Shown piece by piece: positions 24,917 through 33,398 of a DNA stretch of 38,096 nucleotides; the first letter of the stretch is position 1; the number at the start of each line of letters is the position of its first letter. The notes under the pieces are model-generated. The model was not told the origin of the DNA. It made no database searches and was given only the letters and a program-made list of their open reading frames with translations. The DNA is from Thermoguttaceae bacterium (GTDB lineage Bacteria > Planctomycetota > Planctomycetia > Pirellulales > Thermoguttaceae): the NCBI GenBank assembly GCA_025062105.1, contig JANXAQ010000007.1, forward strand, positions 1 through 38,096, written 5' to 3'. A program made the position numbers and the translations under genes.

Positions 24917-25501
24917 CTACTCTGCCGCCTCGATAAAGGCATAGCAGAGCACATGGGTAATGGCAAAAAAACAGTCCTCTAGTCGGCCCATATGGCTGGT
25001 GGGGACCAAAATGGCCAGATCCACCAAGTCTTTCAGTTGGCCTCCTTGGCTGGTTGTAAGGCCGATCGTCCGGCACCCGATCGAACGGGCATATTCGACT
25101 GCCCGGAGTACATTGGCACTGTTGCCGCTGCCGCTGATGCCGATCAGTAGATCGCCCGGCTGGGCAAAATTCTTCAGTTGTTCCACAAAGACCACCTCGT
25201 AATCCACATCATTGGCATAGGCCATGATGGTACCGGGGCTGTCGGTTAGCGCAAGCATTTTGAACCGTTTAGCCCGGCCATAGGAAGCGCCTTTGATCAC
25301 ATCCACCACCATCTGCGAAGCAATCAAGGCACTGCCGCCATTACCGCAGGCATAAATGTATCGGCCTGCATCCCGGCACTCGCGCATCCACTGGATCGCC
25401 TGAGCGATTGCTTGGCAATTTAGTTGCCCCAGACTCTGGGCTAACTGATGTAGATACAGCCGGACAAAATCTTCCAAATTGGCTGGGTGGGACTGACTCA
25501 T
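24917..25501 (-). CDS. gmhA: SIS-domain sugar-phosphate isomerase, GmhA-like
   Basis: A 194-residue cytoplasmic enzyme, the usual length for phosphoheptose isomerase, which converts sedoheptulose 7-phosphate into D-glycero-D-manno-heptose 7-phosphate for LPS core or S-layer glycan synthesis. GNGGSA (53-58) and GISGSGNSANV (121-131) are the sugar-phosphate-binding loops, and ALTDSPGTIMAYANDVDYE follows as in GmhA. ATG 25501 has AGGAG seven bases upstream; the open frame to 25561 adds an unlikely 20-residue tail. No other heptose gene is near, so the pathway assignment rests on the family. DiaA-type SIS proteins are the main alternative. Confidence 0.85.
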   Translation of the reverse strand: MSQSHPANLEDFVRLYLHQLAQSLGQLNCQAIAQAIQWMRECRDAGRYIYACGNGGSALIASQMVVDVIKGASYGRAKRFKMLALTDSPGTIMAYANDVDYEVVFVEQLKNFAQPGDLLIGISGSGNSANVLRAVEYARSIGCRTIGLTTSQGGQLKDLVDLAILVPTSHMGRLEDCFFAITHVLCYAFIEAAE

Positions 25502-25870
25502 CAACTGGCTCCTAGAAGAAGGGTAACCTTTAGCCGAATACAATCCTTTTTGCATCACCAAGTTAATTAAAGGGCATTATTTAAAAAAAACCTGGTTCTG
25601 ATGGCCGGAAGGATTTTAATTGGTAATTCAAACACCAATACAAATCCAGATTCCTCCCTGCCCGGCAGGAAGCCTGTGGAGTAGCTTCTGGACCAAAAAT
25701 AACGTCGTCTCTCTATTCGGGTGAATGATTCCAGATAGATTCCATTCGGCGGAAATGGTTGGCCAAACTTCCTTTGCTGCGCAAAATCTTCATTGTTTTG
25801 CGCTATTTTTGTTGCGAACCCGCTAGAAACTGTTTTATAATCCGTTGCAGATGCACAGGGAATTACCTGT

Positions 25871-25930
25871 GCTCGACTTTTGGCATTTTGGGCCTCGTGC
25901 TGGGAGAAGAAGGCTCCAAGTGCCAATAAG
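25871..25930 (-). repeat. Family B end fragment
   Basis: GCTCGACTTTTGGCATTTT with some following B-like sequence (GGAGAAGAAGGCTCC), then similarity stops. Only one terminus survives. The 25502-25870 stretch before it holds no gene or repeat that I recognise. Confidence 0.45.
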
Positions 25931-25939
25931 CATAGGACT

Positions 25940-26177
25940 GATAGGTTCTACGCAAAAAGAATTTTGCTTAACCCCTATTTTACTCAGTTTTTCCAGATGG
26001 TCCGATCAGCCCCGAAAACCTGGCGGAAATCGCTAAAATCCCATTTTGGGACTGCCTGGCTTGGTTGAAACCGTCTCTGGTCGGAGGTCTAACTCCACCA
26101 AAATTGAACCAAAACCGACCACCATGGGCGAAACCTCTCCAGACTGCGGACAACCTTTCAACAGAGCCGGACAGCTT
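25940..26177 (+). repeat. Family D remnant, right end split by C copy 4
   Basis: The D-type right half (GGCGGAAATCGCTAAAATCCC, ATTTTGGGACTGCCT) runs up to 26057. The C element then interrupts it, and GGACAGCTTC after the C element repeats the D terminus GGACAGCCTC. The left end of D is too worn to place exactly. Confidence 0.55.
26058..26168 (+). repeat. MITE-like element family C, copy 4, upstream of the GH51 gene
   Basis: Starts GGCTTGGTTGAAACCG and ends CTTTCAACAGAGCC. Flanked by GGACTGCCT (26049-26057) and GGACAGCTT (26169-26177), a 9-bp duplication with two mismatches. The target is the end of a D element. It ends 90 bp before the arabinofuranosidase start. Confidence 0.85.
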
Positions 26178-26258
26178 CTGAAAAGTGTAGCTCCCGGAAC
26201 CTACCGTAGGCTGAAGATGAATGCTTCGTGGAGTTCTTTTTTTCGAGGAGGTATGGCG

Positions 26259-28628
26259 ATGTGTGGTGCTATGAGAATGGCTTTGTGGGTGGGACGGGTG
26301 GTTTTAGTGTTGGCTTTTGGACAGAGTGTTTTGGCGGGAGAAGCCGTTCCGACGAACCTGATTCGAAATCCTTCGATGGAACTAGAGCGGGGAGGAAGAC
26401 CCGCTGGGTGGAAGCCGGTTACCTGGCAGGGAAAAGGCAACTTGGTTTATGCCGAGATGGGACGAACAGGAAAGCGTTCGCTTCTCATCGAATCAGCTGA
26501 GGGAGCCGATATGGCTTGGCAGATTGTTGTTCCGGTGGAGCCGAGGGGGATCTATCGGCTTTCTGGTTGGATTAAGACGGAAAACGTGGTTGCAAAAAAT
26601 GGCCGAGGGGCACTTCTGAACATCCATAACCTTCAACCTACGGCCACTGCGGCGCTGACTGGCACGCAGGACTGGACTCGGGTGGAAGTTACCTTTGAGG
26701 TGGGAGACCAAGACACGCTCCAGATCAATTGTCTTTTTGGAGGTTGGGGATTGGCTACGGGCAAGGCCTGGTTCGACGATCTGGAACTAATCCAACTAAA
26801 AAAGGGGCACTGGGAACCGAAGATTCGGATTGATACTACCAAAAGCGGCGAGTCGATTTCTCCCTATATTTACGGCCAATTCATCGAACATTTGGGCCGC
26901 TGCATTTATGGCGGTATTTGGGCGGAGATGCTCGAGGATCGAAAGTTTTTCTATGCGGTAGGCCATAAGGAATCGCCTTGGCAGGTGTTGGGGCAGGCCG
27001 ACCGGGTGAGTATGGATAAGGAAAAGCCGTTTGTGGGTGAGCATTCGCCGCGTCTGGCCGCGCCGGCAGGCATCGTGCAAGGGGGGCTTGGGCTAATCAA
27101 AGGCAAAGAATATGTGGGCCGGATTTGGCTCCGGGGCGAGCCATCCGCCGGTCCGGTGCAGGTTAGCCTTGTCTGGGCCGAAGGTCCAGAGGGTCGGCAA
27201 ACGATTCCTATTACCGAGATCGGCCCGGAATACACTAAAACTGCGTTTCGATTTACGGCAGGTGGTTCCACGTTGGAAGGCCGCCTGGAAATCCGAGCCT
27301 CCGGGCAAGGAGGACATATTTGGGTGGGTCCGGTTTCCCTGATGCCAGCTGACCACATCCACGGAATGCGTCCGGATACCTTGGCACTGCTTAAAGAACT
27401 GGATGCGCCGATTTACCGTTGGCCGGGGGGGAATTTCGTCAGCGGTTACGACTGGCGAAAAGCCATTGGTGATCCCGACCGCCGTGCCCCCATGAAAAAC
27501 CCGGCTTGGCAGGGCGTGGAACATCACGACTTTGGTATCGACGAGTTTATGCGGTTTTGCCGATATCTGGGCACCGAGCCGCTTGTGGTGGTCAATAGCG
27601 GACTGGGCGATGTGCAGATGGCTGTCGAACAGCTGGAGTATGCTAACGGCCCGGCCGATTCACCTATGGGCAGCCTCCGGGCCAAAAATGGCCATCCCGA
27701 ACCCTATAAAGTTGTTTATTGGGGGATCGGCAACGAGATGTACGGCTCCTGGCAACTAGGGCATATGCCCTTGGAAAAATATATTCAAAAGCATAATCAG
27801 TTTGCCGAAGCAATGCGCAAAAAAGACCCCACTATTAAGCTGATTGCCGTCGGATGTGTTGGGACATGGAGCGAGGGCATGATGCAGCATTGTGCAGATC
27901 ACATGGACCTAATTAGTGAGCATTTTTACTGTGGTCAATTACCGGGCCTCATTAGCCATGTCCGACAAATCCCTAACCAGATCCACCGCATAGTGCAGGC
28001 CCATCGAGACTACCGGAAGCGTTTTGACTCGCTCCGGGGCAAAGACATTCGGATTGCCATGGATGAATGGAACTATTGGTACGGCGATCATGTTTTCGGA
28101 GAACTCGGTACTCGGTACTTTTTAAAGGACGCCCTTGGCATTGCAGCCGGTCTACACGAGTACGCCCGGCAAAGCGATATGGTCTTTATGGCCAACTATG
28201 CCCAGACAGTCAATGTGATTGGATGTATCAAAACCTCCAAGACAGCCGCTGCTTTTGAGACGACTGGCTTGGTGCTGAAACTGTATCGACGGCATTTTGG
28301 CCGAGTGCCGGTAGCTGTCGATATAAAAGAATGTTCTCCACTAGACGTTGCCGCCGCTTGGTCCGAAGATAAAAAAGTGCTTACCATCGGGATTGTCAAC
28401 CCGACTGGCCAAGAACTTCAAGTGCCGTTGCAAGTTGCCGGTGCAGAGCTTACCGGGACCGGCATCCGGTATGAAATCGCTGGTAACGACCCGATGCTCT
28501 ATAATGACCCGGATCTGCCACCCAAGGTGCAGATTGTCCAGTCGCCTGTCGAAGGTCTAAGAGACACGCTGCGGCTTGCTCCCTACAGCGTCACGCTGCT
28601 GAAACTCCAGGCCCGTGCTGGGCAGTAA
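26259..28628 (+). CDS. Secreted GH51 alpha-L-arabinofuranosidase with N-terminal carbohydrate-binding domain
   Basis: About 789 residues. A signal peptide (MCGAMRMALWVGRVVLVLAF...VLAG) is followed by a CBM4/9-like jelly-roll domain (LIRNPSMELERGGRPAGWKP... to about residue 175). The GH51 module then follows, opening with ISPYIYGQFIEHLGRCIYGG. Catalytic acid/base E493 is in GIGNEMYGSW and nucleophile E603 in AMDEWNYW. A C-terminal beta-sandwich ends the protein (APYSVTLLKL). It removes arabinose from arabinoxylan or arabinan outside the cytoplasm. GAGGAGG ends seven bases before ATG 26259; ATG 26253 and ATG 26217 are alternatives, and the open frame to 26046 runs into a C element. It is followed after 100 bp by gcvPB in the same direction, probably without functional link. 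Confidence 0.93.
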   Translation: MCGAMRMALWVGRVVLVLAFGQSVLAGEAVPTNLIRNPSMELERGGRPAGWKPVTWQGKGNLVYAEMGRTGKRSLLIESAEGADMAWQIVVPVEPRGIYRLSGWIKTENVVAKNGRGALLNIHNLQPTATAALTGTQDWTRVEVTFEVGDQDTLQINCLFGGWGLATGKAWFDDLELIQLKKGHWEPKIRIDTTKSGESISPYIYGQFIEHLGRCIYGGIWAEMLEDRKFFYAVGHKESPWQVLGQADRVSMDKEKPFVGEHSPRLAAPAGIVQGGLGLIKGKEYVGRIWLRGEPSAGPVQVSLVWAEGPEGRQTIPITEIGPEYTKTAFRFTAGGSTLEGRLEIRASGQGGHIWVGPVSLMPADHIHGMRPDTLALLKELDAPIYRWPGGNFVSGYDWRKAIGDPDRRAPMKNPAWQGVEHHDFGIDEFMRFCRYLGTEPLVVVNSGLGDVQMAVEQLEYANGPADSPMGSLRAKNGHPEPYKVVYWGIGNEMYGSWQLGHMPLEKYIQKHNQFAEAMRKKDPTIKLIAVGCVGTWSEGMMQHCADHMDLISEHFYCGQLPGLISHVRQIPNQIHRIVQAHRDYRKRFDSLRGKDIRIAMDEWNYWYGDHVFGELGTRYFLKDALGIAAGLHEYARQSDMVFMANYAQTVNVIGCIKTSKTAAAFETTGLVLKLYRRHFGRVPVAVDIKECSPLDVAAAWSEDKKVLTIGIVNPTGQELQVPLQVAGAELTGTGIRYEIAGNDPMLYNDPDLPPKVQIVQSPVEGLRDTLRLAPYSVTLLKLQARAGQ

Positions 28629-28728
28629 CGGTACGGAATGGAGGTTAGGGGTGAGAGTATGGAGTGGAAGTGTTACCAAAGATTTAAGGTGCATATATAG
28701 TTGCTTTGAAAATGAGTAGGGGAAAAGT

Positions 28729-30198
28729 ATGCGAAACGAGCAAGCATGTGAACTGCTATTTGAACAGTCGCGGCCTGGGCGTCGTGCATCGGTCTTGCCC
28801 AGCTGTGATGTACCGCTGCACCCATGGCAAGAGCTTGTACCGGCGGAAGCGTTGGCGGACCGGCCTCCGCCGCTTCCCGAACTAAGTGAACCGGATGTAG
28901 TACGCCATTATGTGAACCTTTCGCAGTTCAACATGTCGGTGGATACACATTTTTATCCACTCGGCTCTTGCACCATGAAATATAATCCGAAACGGAACGA
29001 TCGGTTGGCGAACCTGCCGGGCTTTAGCGAGTTGCATCCGTATCAGCCAGTTCAGACAGTGCAAGGGGTGTTGGAGCTATTGTATCAGGCTCAGACCATG
29101 CTGGCCGAAATTGCCGGGCTGCCAGCTGTCTCGCTTCAGCCGGCAGCAGGGGCCCATGGGGAACTCACCGCCCTGTTGGTGGCCGCAGCCTATTTCCGAG
29201 ATATCAGGCAGAAACGGTCCAAAGTATTAATTCCCGACGTTGCCCATGGGACCAACCCGGCCAGTGCTGCCATGGCTGGGTTCCGAATCGTTCAAATCCC
29301 CAGCACCCCACAAGGCCTGGTCGATCTGGAAGCCCTGAACAAAGAATTGGACGCTGATACCGCCGTTTTTATGATTACCAACCCAAACACATTGGGGTTG
29401 TTCGACCCGCAGATGGACCGCATCGGCCAGATGGTCCACCAAGTAGGCGGGTTAGTATATTTAGACGGAGCCAATATGAACGCTATTTTAGGCATCTGCC
29501 GACCGGGAGATTTCGGGGTGGATATGATGCACTTTAACCCACATAAGACTTTTAGCACGCCCCATGGAGCCGGTGGGCCCGGGGCAGGACCCATCGCCGT
29601 CTCGGAACGACTGGCTCCGTATCTACCTGTCCCACTGGTTGTGCATACAGCAAACGGCTATCGGTTAGACTACGATCGGCCAAAGTCGATCGGCCGCGTA
29701 CGAACTTTCTTCGGTAACGTGGGTATTCTGCTCCGGATGATCTGCTACATTTTGACCCAGGGGCCGACAGGGCTTCGACAAGTGGCCGAACAAGCAGTGC
29801 TGAATGCTAATTATCTATTGACCCGGCTAAAACCCCTGCTGCCAGTGCCGTATGGCGATCGGTGTATGCATGAGTTTGTGGCCTCGGCGGCCAAGCTCCG
29901 GGCGGAGCGGAATATCTCGGCCATGGAGATAGCCAAACGACTGCTGGACTACGGCTTCTATGCGCCGACGGTGTATTTTCCGCTAGTGGTCAAAGAGGCC
30001 CTGATGATCGAGCCGACAGACACGGAATCCAAAACCACCTTGGATGCCTTTGCCGAGGCAATCCAAAAGATCCTCCAGGAACCCCCAGAACTGCTTCAAC
30101 AAGCTCCCCACAGCACTCCGATCAGCCGACCCGATGAAGTCCAAGCAGCCCGTCAACCAATCCTTCGCTGGCAACCTACTCCGATCCAACCTAAATAA
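28729..30198 (+). CDS. gcvPB: Glycine dehydrogenase (decarboxylating) subunit 2
   Basis: A 489-residue PLP-dependent subunit of the glycine cleavage system P-protein, which decarboxylates glycine and passes aminomethyl to the lipoyl H-protein. Features are SVDTHFYPLGSCTMKYNPK near the N-terminus, AGAHGELTALL, DVAHGTNPASAAMAG, the Asp-containing VYLDGANMNAILG, and the PLP lysine K273 in HFNPHKTFSTPHG. Length fits the split two-subunit form. AGGGGA precedes ATG 28729. Neither gcvPA, gcvH nor gcvT is in the window, so the partner subunit must be elsewhere. The last ~30 residues (after PPELLQQ) are a Pro/Gln-rich tail not expected in the family core. Confidence 0.95.
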   Translation: MRNEQACELLFEQSRPGRRASVLPSCDVPLHPWQELVPAEALADRPPPLPELSEPDVVRHYVNLSQFNMSVDTHFYPLGSCTMKYNPKRNDRLANLPGFSELHPYQPVQTVQGVLELLYQAQTMLAEIAGLPAVSLQPAAGAHGELTALLVAAAYFRDIRQKRSKVLIPDVAHGTNPASAAMAGFRIVQIPSTPQGLVDLEALNKELDADTAVFMITNPNTLGLFDPQMDRIGQMVHQVGGLVYLDGANMNAILGICRPGDFGVDMMHFNPHKTFSTPHGAGGPGAGPIAVSERLAPYLPVPLVVHTANGYRLDYDRPKSIGRVRTFFGNVGILLRMICYILTQGPTGLRQVAEQAVLNANYLLTRLKPLLPVPYGDRCMHEFVASAAKLRAERNISAMEIAKRLLDYGFYAPTVYFPLVVKEALMIEPTDTESKTTLDAFAEAIQKILQEPPELLQQAPHSTPISRPDEVQAARQPILRWQPTPIQPK

Positions 30199-30252
30199 CA
30201 ATTCCCCCAGAGGTGGACAAACCTTCGGAGCGGCTCTGCGGAGAGGAATTAG

Positions 30253-30374
30253 GGAACCTCTTGCAAAATCCTGAACATCTAATGAAAGCTAGCAATGCTA
30301 GCATCCCTAAATATTCGGTTAGAAGGGGCTAAGCCACCATGGTAAAAGTATGCCCTTAAATTGGCAGAGGTTCC
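30253..30374 (+). repeat. Family A element with internal deletion, copy 8
   Basis: Left end GGAACCTCTTGCAAAATCC and right end GGCAGAGGTTCC are kept. The central ~60 bp (from after CATCTAATGAA to AGCTAGCAATGCTAGC) are missing. A further reversed A terminus, TATGTTCAGTATTTTCCAGAGGTTCC-like, lies at about 30437-30467. Confidence 0.7.
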
Positions 30375-30479
30375 TATTGCAGAGGTCTGGATGGGAAGAG
30401 CTGGAATCTCTAGAAACAAAAGTACATCTATAATTTATTATTATGTTCAGTATTTTCCAGAGGTTCCCGGCATTAGCCC

Positions 30480-31355
30480 CTAGCCGATATCCAACGTGGT
30501 CATGCCAAAGATATGTTCCATGGGCAATTCAGGCATCCCCTTTGAATACATCCGGACCACTTCCCAGATAGGTTTCATCTTATGACGCTGCGCTAAAGCC
30601 ACTGCTTCGGGATTCAATTGAGGGACATCCAAGAAAACCGGTTTACCTGAGACCCGATAACAAAGGGCCAGGAAGAGGTCCTCGGCCGTAGCGGGATCGT
30701 CGGCAAAAAGTGGGCCAATTCGATACCCCCGGTGAGCGGCACGAACTACCCCGTAACCGGCCAATCGTCCTTGCCGAATCGCCCCCAAAGCAAAACAGTC
30801 CGGCTGATTGATCCAGCGTCGGAGGAAGCCCACCCGAGCCGCCCCAAAATGCACCGTGTCATAGGCAGCTACGTCCCGAAATGGAATCCGGCGCAGTTCC
30901 ACAATCCCTGGTCGTTCCTGGCCCTCTGCCTTCAGTTCATACCGGATATTGCGGAAGGCCTCCCGGAAGCCCAGACGGGTATATTTTTCGGCCATAGGCG
31001 GGGGAGCATCCAAACCGACGTTCCGCCGGCCAACATAAGTCTGCTTGACCTGGGTCAGTCGCATGCCGTAACCTTGACCCCGGTACTGAGGCCGCACAAT
31101 ATACCCGCCAAAAAAGGCCAGAAAATCGTTATAGATGACCGCAAACCCAGAGGCAATCGGCTCTCCGCCCAGCAAGCCCAGGAAAAAACCCTCCGGATCC
31201 GCGGCATAGAAACATTCGGCATCATGCAATCCCGGATTCCAGCCCTCCTGGGCAGCCCAGTCCAAAGCAATCTGGACTTCCTGTGGGCCTTCCATCTGCC
31301 GAACTACAAAGGTGCCCCGTCGTACCGGGGAAGAGGTCTCGATGGCTCTGCTCAC
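30480..31355 (-). CDS. GNAT-family N-acetyltransferase with C-terminal acetyltransferase-like domain
   Basis: A 291-residue cytoplasmic enzyme using acetyl-CoA. The N-terminal GNAT domain (about 15-140) has motif A, VRPQYRGQGYGMRL (87-100), preceded by the beta4 segment FLAFFGGYIV. The C-terminal half (about 150-285) carries GYGVVRAAHRGYRIGPLFADD, a second GNAT-like fold resembling the Acetyltransf_18 domain of YitH-type proteins. The substrate is unknown. GTG 31355 is the start, with GGGAG about nine bases upstream. The gene converges with gcvPB, with A-element relics between them. Confidence 0.88.
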   Translation of the reverse strand: MSRAIETSSPVRRGTFVVRQMEGPQEVQIALDWAAQEGWNPGLHDAECFYAADPEGFFLGLLGGEPIASGFAVIYNDFLAFFGGYIVRPQYRGQGYGMRLTQVKQTYVGRRNVGLDAPPPMAEKYTRLGFREAFRNIRYELKAEGQERPGIVELRRIPFRDVAAYDTVHFGAARVGFLRRWINQPDCFALGAIRQGRLAGYGVVRAAHRGYRIGPLFADDPATAEDLFLALCYRVSGKPVFLDVPQLNPEAVALAQRHKMKPIWEVVRMYSKGMPELPMEHIFGMTTLDIG

Positions 31356-31661
31356 AGTTTGCTACTCCCTACCAATGCTTACCGACCATCGGGGAGCCAC
31401 ACCCAATTGGATTCCAATCAAACCTCTAAATACCGAAGACGTAGAAAACGTCGTCAAAGAAAAGCTACCCTATTAAATAAATATATGGCATAACTGGGAG
31501 GAAGTTTTGCTTTTCTAGAAAATGGGAAAATCGATTCTCGGATAAAGCCCCTACCAATCCATTTTCTCTTTCCAGGTGGACCTTTTAATCGGATGAGGGC
31601 TACTCCCATCTGGCATTTCTACCTTTTGCCCATTTAGGGGGGATAGTGCCCTCTTCTGGTT
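31356..31661. other. Intergenic stretch, nothing recognised
   Basis: Leader side of the acetyltransferase gene. It has no credible ORF, no family A to E member and no clear promoter elements. Confidence 0.35.
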
Positions 31662-31905
31662 GGACTTGCCTTTGTCATTTTTTCCTAACTTGTATTTTTT
31701 CAAATAGTTACGTCCAACCCCCTTGTCCATGCAATGTCCTAACGTCGATTCTTTGTTACAGGCAAGCTCTGTTGAAACCTTTCCCGGTCGGTGTCCTAAA
31801 CCTACCAAAACTAAAGCAAAACCGATCAGTATGGCCAAAACCTTCCAAACTGCGGGCCACCTTTCACCAGAGCCTTACAGCAAAAAGGCTTTTCCCCCTC
31901 CGAAC
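31662..31905 (+). repeat. Family B element interrupted by C copy 5
   Basis: The left B part has GGACTTGCCTTTGTCATTTTTTCC, ATAGTTACGTCC, GTCCATGCAATGTCCTAA and ends at TTACAG (31761). The right part resumes after the C element with CAAAAAGGCTTTTCCCCCTCCGA, like the B block ACAAGGAGTTAGAGTTTTCCCC. The distal right terminus is lost. Confidence 0.55.
31765..31874 (+). repeat. MITE-like element family C, copy 5, nested in B
   Basis: Starts AGCTCTGTTGAAACC and ends CACCAGAGCC. 9-bp flanks TTACAGGCA (31756-31764) and TTACAGCAA (31875-31883), seven of nine matching. Interior as in other C copies. The 31906-32183 stretch after it holds no gene or repeat that I recognise. Confidence 0.85.
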
Positions 31906-32183
31906 CAACGTAAGAATGTCCAAAGAGATGTTGGAAAAACTAGTGATTTTTCTTTCCTTGGCAGCCGAAAATTTTCCAAAACTCCTTTCTCCTAACGTTT
32001 CTCAGTTCAAACTCCTGTGACCAACAAAAATAAGACGGAAACCATAAGACGGACTGGTGGCGTCCAGGCAGCCCAAGTAGCAGGCCCTTCCTTTTACTTA
32101 TACTTACTGGCCCAAATACCGGCGCTAATTCCTGGCTAATCCGTATAAGTTTTTAAAGTCTTTTCGACTGAGGGAGCCTGAGC

Positions 32184-32735
32184 TTGGAAGTTGTAAAGCG
32201 GCTTCGTTTTTTCTATCTTGCCTATCTTTCCTATCCTGCTAAAGATCGAGTGGTATATCGGCTTGTTCGGAGGCATCCGAGCCGAAATATTCTCGAAATT
32301 GGCCTGGGCCGAGGCATAAGAGCGCAACGATTGCTTCAACTCCTCTGTGAGCAACTACCCGCAGATCAGCTGCTTTATACGGGGATAGATCTCTTTGAAG
32401 CTCGTCCCCCTCAATTTGGCCCAATATTACCCCTCAAACAAGTGTATCAAAACTTGCGCACCACCGGGGCACGAATCCGTCTCTATCCAGGCGACCCCTA
32501 CAGTGTGCTTTCGCACCGGGCCAATCAGCTAGGACCAGTAGATTTGTTGTTGATAGCCAGCCCAATAGATCCCAAAAGTATGGCTAAAGCCTGGTACTAT
32601 ATTCCCCGACTCCTCCATCCAGATTCTCTTGTCTTGGTGGAGCAGCCAATTGGCCAGAAAGGCCGCTTCCGCAAACTCACCCCCAGTTCGCTGGAAGCCT
32701 GGGCAGAAGCCCGGCGGATACCCCAAGCAGCTTGA
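32184..32735 (+). CDS. Class I SAM-dependent methyltransferase-like protein
   Basis: A 183-residue protein with the Rossmann core of class I methyltransferases. Motif I is ILEIGLGRGIRAQRLL (36-51), the acidic end of beta2 is in YTGIDLFEA (65-73), and beta4 is DLLLIASPIDP. It is short and lacks an obvious substrate domain. The late strands (HPDSLVLVEQPIGQ) are consistent with the fold. The start is TTG 32184, with AGGGAG seven bases upstream and no ATG nearby. The methylated substrate is unknown, and the glycines of motif I (GLGRG) fit SAM binding. It stands alone among repeat clusters. Confidence 0.75.
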   Translation: MEVVKRLRFFYLAYLSYPAKDRVVYRLVRRHPSRNILEIGLGRGIRAQRLLQLLCEQLPADQLLYTGIDLFEARPPQFGPILPLKQVYQNLRTTGARIRLYPGDPYSVLSHRANQLGPVDLLLIASPIDPKSMAKAWYYIPRLLHPDSLVLVEQPIGQKGRFRKLTPSSLEAWAEARRIPQAA

Positions 32736-32995
32736 TCAGCTCCGAAGTGCCCGCAATTCCACTGGTGTTTCGTTCCCTCGAAACTCCACATCCCGGCATT
32801 CTCCTTTTGGGGGATTTCACGGGGCTTGCGTCATCTAGGCTGAAAATAGTACTGCTTGAGAGTAGAGAACTTCACTCCTGTGCCTATTCCGAATTGGCAT
32901 CTACCTAGCCGGTTTTCTCCCCAACCGGTTTTCTCCACAAAATGTGCGGAACTTCCTGATCAGATCACCCTTACCTATATACCTCTAATACCCCG
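32736..32995. other. Spacer with a 16-bp tandem repeat
   Basis: No gene. CCGGTTTTCTCCCCAA at 32909-32924 is followed directly by CCGGTTTTCTCCACAA at 32925-32940, one mismatch. No other structure stands out. Confidence 0.5.
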
Positions 32996-33209
32996 GAGTT
33001 ATACACAAGTTGGCGGTGAAGCGTTCCAACTTCACTTTAGGCAAATCCCAAAAGCTCGTTGAACAATCTGGAAGTGATCTTTCCTAAATGCTGCCATTTC
33101 TCCAAAGGAACAATTAGCTTCTTTTGAAAGGTTCGTTATTCCCCTGTTTGGGGTAATCGTTTGTTGCCGTTAGAATGGAAAATACCTCCCAAAAATTTGT
33201 ATAACAGCG
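32996..33209 (+). repeat. MITE-like element family E, copy 3
   Basis: Starts AGTTATACACAAGTTGG and ends TTTGTATAACAGC. The body shares AGCGTTCCAACTTCACTTTA, AATCTGGAAGTGATCTTTCC and TCGTTATTCCCCTGTTTGGGG with copies 1 and 2. It is the shortest and most compact copy (about 214 bp). Confidence 0.7.
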
Positions 33210-33220
33210 AGACCTATATA

Positions 33221-33372
33221 TCTCGACTTTTGCCATTTTCCCTAAGTCTTTTTGTTTCCAGCAGTTACGGCGAGACTTCGTTTTGTTCACACAATTTCCT
33301 AAGTCCAATATTTAAAAGGAGTTAGAGTTTTCCCCTTCCGGGAGAAGGCTTATAAAATGGCAAAAGTCGAGA
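33221..33372 (+). repeat. MITE-like element family B, copy 7
   Basis: Perfect terminal inverted repeat of 19 bases: TCTCGACTTTTGCCATTTT at the left and AAAATGGCAAAAGTCGAGA at the right. This is the best-kept B termini pair. Confidence 0.9.
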
Positions 33373-33398
33373 GGGAGAGGTTCCATAAAGATCCCTTG

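Noticed and set aside
24917..25501. DiaA as identity of the SIS-domain protein
   Set aside because: Length and the LTDSPGTIMAYANDVDYE segment favour GmhA, though DiaA-type function cannot be fully excluded from sequence alone.
25567..25926. Minus-strand open frame of 119 codons
   Set aside because: It begins in a B-element fragment, shows no family pattern and has no ribosome site; considered chance.
26046..26258. N-terminal extension of the arabinofuranosidase
   Set aside because: It is encoded by the family C element, and the signal peptide starts at ATG 26259 behind a strong ribosome site.
22219..33009. Replication origin suggested by TTATNCACA sequences
   Set aside because: The sites are ends of the dispersed family E element, not a DnaA-box cluster, and no dnaA, dnaN or AT-rich unwinding region accompanies them.
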